Shown: positions 61,753-64,000 of the stretch, piece by piece
Layout of the letters: each line of letters opens with the position of its first letter
How positions within the stretch are numbered: position 1 is the first letter of the stretch
DNA from: Rhodopseudomonas sp. P2A-2r
GTDB lineage: Bacteria > Pseudomonadota > Alphaproteobacteria > Rhizobiales > Xanthobacteraceae
Assembly (NCBI RefSeq): GCF_026015985.1
Contig: NZ_CP110389.1
Coordinates: forward strand, 930,001 to 994,000
Length of the DNA stretch: 64,000 nucleotides
Reading direction: 5' to 3'
The notes under the pieces: generated by a model
What the model was told of the DNA's origin: nothing
Seen by the model: only the letters and a program-made list of their open reading frames with translations
Database searches by the model: none
Program-made: the position numbers and the translations under genes

Positions 61753-62019
61753 ATGGCGGATGGAATGACCATGCGGCAGATGTCTGTGAAGCTTCAGAGC
61801 AAACTGCTACATGAAACGATCGCCGTGATGGCGGTCGTTTCATGCCTTCTGGGCTCGACCGCATCGCCGGTCGTGGCCGCACCGCCGACGGTGACGCCGT
61901 CGCCCGGTTACGACGCGCGACTGGCCGAACGGCGCGCGGCCATGTTCCCGCCAGCGACCATCTCGCGGCCCCGGCTGCATGTACGGCGTCCCCACAAGCC
62001 GCTGCGCGGTCTTCGCTGA
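61753..62019 (+). CDS. Possible small exported protein
   Basis: 88 codons from ATG 61753; ATGs at 61765 and 61771 are alternatives, none with a good ribosome site. It would have a hydrophobic segment ('TIAVMAVVSCLLGSTASPVVAA') acting as a signal peptide and a Pro/Arg-rich tail ('RPRLHVRRPHKPLRGLR'). A strong hairpin lies within it at 61811-61843, so this may instead be an RNA element. No family recognised. Confidence 0.4.
   Translation: MADGMTMRQMSVKLQSKLLHETIAVMAVVSCLLGSTASPVVAAPPTVTPSPGYDARLAERRAAMFPPATISRPRLHVRRPHKPLRGLR
61811..61843. other. Strong hairpin inside the small ORF
   Basis: ATGAAACGATCGCC / GGCGGTCGTTTCAT pairs over 13 of 14 positions around loop GTGAT. No T-tract follows, so not a typical terminator. 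Could be a structured RNA or the 3' end of the lysine-rich protein message. Confidence 0.6.
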
Positions 62020-62042
62020 GGCAAGGCCGCTCGATAGACTTC

Positions 62043-62141
62043 ATGAATCCGAAGATATGGCTGCTTGCGGCCGGTCTCGTTGCGACTGCTCTCGTGCCGG
62101 CGACGGCAGCTGACTACGCCAGCCAGATCAGCGCCGACTAG
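62043..62141 (+). CDS. Tiny exported peptide ORF (32 aa)
   Basis: ATG 62043 to TAG 62141. It is essentially a signal peptide (MNPKIWLLAAGLVATALVPATA) followed by ten residues (ADYASQISAD). It may be a truncated periplasmic protein or a real micropeptide. Its end overlaps the convergent hypothetical gene by 4 bases. No clear ribosome-binding site. Confidence 0.35.
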   Translation: MNPKIWLLAAGLVATALVPATAADYASQISAD

Positions 62142-62740
62142 CGGTTCGCGGCGACGGATCGCCTAGCTGCGCTTGGTTTTTGCCGGGGGCCGAACAGGGT
62201 CTTCGTGATATCCTTGAGGCCCGACGACAGCCGCGACCAGCCGCAGGCCAGCGGATCGGTGCAATCCGCGGATTTCGGCCGCGGCCGCGGCTTGACGACG
62301 GCCACCGGCCGGGTCTGCCGGGGCGCGACGATCGGCGCAGGCTTGTCGGGTTCGAGCGATGCCTGCTGCTGCAATTGTTGCTGGCGCTGTTTCTCGGCAA
62401 AGGCTGCGACGATGATGCTGCGGCGGTGGCCGTCGAGATAGGCGGCGTATTGCTCGTCGATCATCCTCTGTTCGGCCGCCGTGGGATTGGGGCCTGCGAT
62501 GTCGAAGCTGCGGTTCTGCATGAAGTCGTGATAGGTGTAGCCGCCGCCGGCCTTGCGGCGGCCCGCGAACCTGGCTTCGCAGTCGGCCAGCAGCGAGGCC
62601 TTGGCGTCCCCGCCGCCGCCGGATCGCTCGGCCCGTTCGGCGCAGTCCTCGAAATCGGCGGGCGCCGCGGTCCACCATTGCGCGCCGGCCGGCGTCGGCA
62701 TCAGCGCGAGGCTGCTGGCGAAGGCGGCGTTCAAAACCAT
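62138..62740 (-). CDS. Exported hypothetical protein
   Basis: About 200 aa from ATG 62740, starting with a signal peptide 'MVLNAAFASSLALMPTPAGA'. Mature part: 'FEDCAERAERSGGGGDAKASLLADCEARFAGRRKAGGGYTYHDFMQNRSFDIAGPNPTAAEQRMIDEQY', a Gln-rich helix, then a Pro/Lys-rich stretch and 'CTDPLACGWSRLSSGLKDITKTLFG'. Paired Cys suggest periplasmic disulfides. An upstream TTG (62797) or GTG (62761) could extend it. No family recognised, but codon use and composition fit a real gene. Confidence 0.7.
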   Translation of the reverse strand: MVLNAAFASSLALMPTPAGAQWWTAAPADFEDCAERAERSGGGGDAKASLLADCEARFAGRRKAGGGYTYHDFMQNRSFDIAGPNPTAAEQRMIDEQYAAYLDGHRRSIIVAAFAEKQRQQQLQQQASLEPDKPAPIVAPRQTRPVAVVKPRPRPKSADCTDPLACGWSRLSSGLKDITKTLFGPRQKPSAARRSVAANR

Positions 62741-62973
62741 GAATCTGGCGGTCGTGGTCACCGGCGTTACGTCCGAAATGAGGTCTGTGACGGCCAATTG
62801 TCGCCATTATCGGCCCCGGTTTCAACCGGGCAGGCCGCTTTTCCTGTCGCGCGGGGCGGATTTCCGCACCCCACGCCCCGGCGCAGCGGTCGCCGTCGCG
62901 CTGGCGTCGGGGTGGCGACGGCGCCGCGGCTCTGGTATGGAGTGGACCAAGCACCCGCGCTTGCCGGGTGTGC

Positions 62974-63050
62974 GGTCCCGTAGCTCAGCCGGATAGAGCG
63001 ACGGTTTCCTAAACCGTAGGTCGCATGTTCGAGTCATGCCGGGATCGCCA
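62974..63050 (+). tRNA. tRNA-Arg (anticodon CCT)
   Basis: Acceptor GGTCCCG (62974-62980) pairs with CGGGATC (63040-63046, one G-U pair), D-arm GCTCAGCCGGATAGAGC, anticodon stem ACGGT/ACCGT around TTCCTAA (anticodon CCT), T-arm GCATGTTCGAGTCATGC, discriminator G and encoded CCA (63048-63050). Confidence 0.95.
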
Positions 63051-63110
63051 GTTCCATATTGGATACGCCTTTGCTATTCGCGCCTGCCACACGCTGCGCG
63101 TGGGTGCACG

Positions 63111-63128
63111 CGTCTCAGATGTGAGACG
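63111..63128. promoter_or_regulatory. Inverted repeat downstream of tRNA-Arg
   Basis: Perfect CGTCTCA-GATG-TGAGACG palindrome about 180 bases before the monooxygenase start. A nearby partial CTCAATCCTGAG follows at about 63136. Operator or hairpin; nothing more can be said. Confidence 0.35.
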
Positions 63129-63306
63129 TATCCTTCTCAATCCTGAGACTTCGACAGCCGCCTTGCTGCGCGGTTGCGATTGCGGCGGCTGATATCAGTC
63201 GCAAATCCCGATCGATAGCGGTTTCCGGGCCATGGCACGGGCCTTGCTCCAGTGTCCTTCAACGCGCGCAAGACGCGTTTGGAGCAAACGACTGGGAGGA
63301 ATTGCC

Positions 63307-64000
63307 ATGGAGATTGGATACTTCACCATGCCTTCGCATCCGCCGGAGTGCGGGCTGAAAGAAGGGCACGACTGGGATCTGCAGGTGCTGCGCTGGGCCG
63401 ATGAACTCGGCTATCAGGAAGCCTGGATCGGCGAGCACCATACCGCGCCGTGGGAGCCGCATCCGGCGCCCGATCTGCTGCTGGCGCAGGCTTTTCTGCA
63501 AACCAAGAACATTCGTCTCGGGCCTGGCGGATTCCTGCTACCGTATCATCATCCCGCCGAACTCGCCAACCGCGTGGCGATGCTCGATCATCTCTCCGAA
63601 GGCCGGCTGAATTTCGGCGTTGCGGCGTCGGGCCTGCCGAGCGACTGGGCGATGTTCAACGTCGACGGCATGTCCGGCCAGAATCGCGACATGACCCGCG
63701 AGGCGCTCGAGATCATCCTCAAGCTCTGGTCCGATGACGCGCCGTGGACCTATACGGGGAAGTACTGGACCGTCTCCAAGCCGGACGTGATGTTCGACTT
63801 CCTGAAGCCGCACATCAAGCCGTTGCAGGCGCCGCATCCGCCGATCGCGGTGGCCGGCCTCAGCAAAGGCTCCGATACGCTGAAACTGGCCGGCGAACGC
63901 GGCTACATTCCCATGAGCCTCAACCTGAATCCGGCCTACGTCTCGAGCCACTGGGATTCCGTCGAAATCGGCGCAGCGAAGACCGGGCGAAAGCCCAACC
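63307..64000 (+). CDS. LLM class flavin-dependent oxidoreductase, 3' end cut by window
   Basis: N-terminal 231 residues of a luciferase-like (bacterial bioluminescence family) monooxygenase; the frame is open to the window end. ATG 63307 has GGGAGGA upstream. Visible: 'MEIGYFTMPSHPPECG', 'WADELGYQEAWIGEHHTAPWEP' (typical EHH segment), 'PDLLLAQAFLQTKNIRLGPGGFLLPYHHPAELANRVAMLDHLSEGRLNFGVAASGLPSDW' and 'PPIAVAGLSKGSDTLKLAGERGYIPMS'. Such enzymes use FMNH2 and O2 to oxidise sulfonates, alkanes or amines; the substrate is unknown. Family length is about 350-380 aa, so roughly a third is missing. Confidence 0.92.
   Translation, partial: MEIGYFTMPSHPPECGLKEGHDWDLQVLRWADELGYQEAWIGEHHTAPWEPHPAPDLLLAQAFLQTKNIRLGPGGFLLPYHHPAELANRVAMLDHLSEGRLNFGVAASGLPSDWAMFNVDGMSGQNRDMTREALEIILKLWSDDAPWTYTGKYWTVSKPDVMFDFLKPHIKPLQAPHPPIAVAGLSKGSDTLKLAGERGYIPMSLNLNPAYVSSHWDSVEIGAAKTGRKPN

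Overview
The window is a high-GC stretch of chromosome. Gene content and repeats point to an alphaproteobacterium of the Bradyrhizobium/Rhodopseudomonas group: class I lysyl-tRNA synthetase, a ChvE-GguAB sugar transporter, DUF29 and Tad-type proteins, tandem 'ADMAAKAP' outer-membrane barrels, and several families of palindromic intergenic repeats typical of this group. This assignment is inferred from family content; no marker gene was compared. Both ends are cut inside genes (opgH at the left, a luciferase-like monooxygenase at the right).

Left part (0-13 kb): the 3' end of opgH (periplasmic glucans), a Sir2 deacetylase, small DUF proteins, and a hydantoin-to-D-amino-acid set (hydantoinase, racemase, D-carbamoylase). 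A sorbosone-dehydrogenase-like lipoprotein, a MATE pump, an AraC regulator and tRNA-Gly(CCC) follow. From 13 to 25.5 kb eleven minus-strand genes form a sugar locus: a YtfQ/YtfR/YtfT/YjfF-like transporter, a GntR regulator, a Gfo/Idh sugar 1-dehydrogenase, GalM, an SMP-30 lactonase and ChvE-GguA-GguB. Together they would import an aldose such as galactose or arabinose and oxidise it to an aldonate. Pathway steps after the aldonate are not in the window.

Middle (25.6-42.4 kb): an FAD dehydrogenase, a Sco1-type copper chaperone, a GT2 glycosyltransferase, lysS, two exported carbonic anhydrases (alpha and beta), an S24 repressor-like regulator, DUF952-pyrD, a second MATE pump, and the ligase plus MBL-exonuclease half of a four-gene DNA-repair cassette. 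Its other half (Lhr-type helicase and metallophosphoesterase) lies on the opposite strand at 49.8-53.3 kb. Between the halves are a methyltransferase, three tandem twin-barrel outer-membrane proteins separated by near-identical terminators, and a branched-chain-amino-acid-type binding protein.

Right part (53.3-64 kb): an enoyl-CoA hydratase with a pair of acyl-CoA dehydrogenases and a divergent SDR, small stress and envelope proteins, a ketopantoate reductase, an orphan TadG-like protein, a lysine-rich histone-like protein, tiny exported ORFs and tRNA-Arg(CCT).

Four genes (SDR at 3.1-3.9 kb, hydantoinase, FAD dehydrogenase, helicase) are broken by five frameshifts. Each can be repaired by one added base, at four of the five sites in or beside a short homopolymer. 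I regard base-calling error as at least as likely as true pseudogenes. The most unusual features are the helically phased GAATT array at 35.4 kb, the tandem twin-barrel OMP array with a decapitated member, the split repair cassette with a palindromic repeat inside the helicase gene, and the multi-hairpin block between chvE and gguA.
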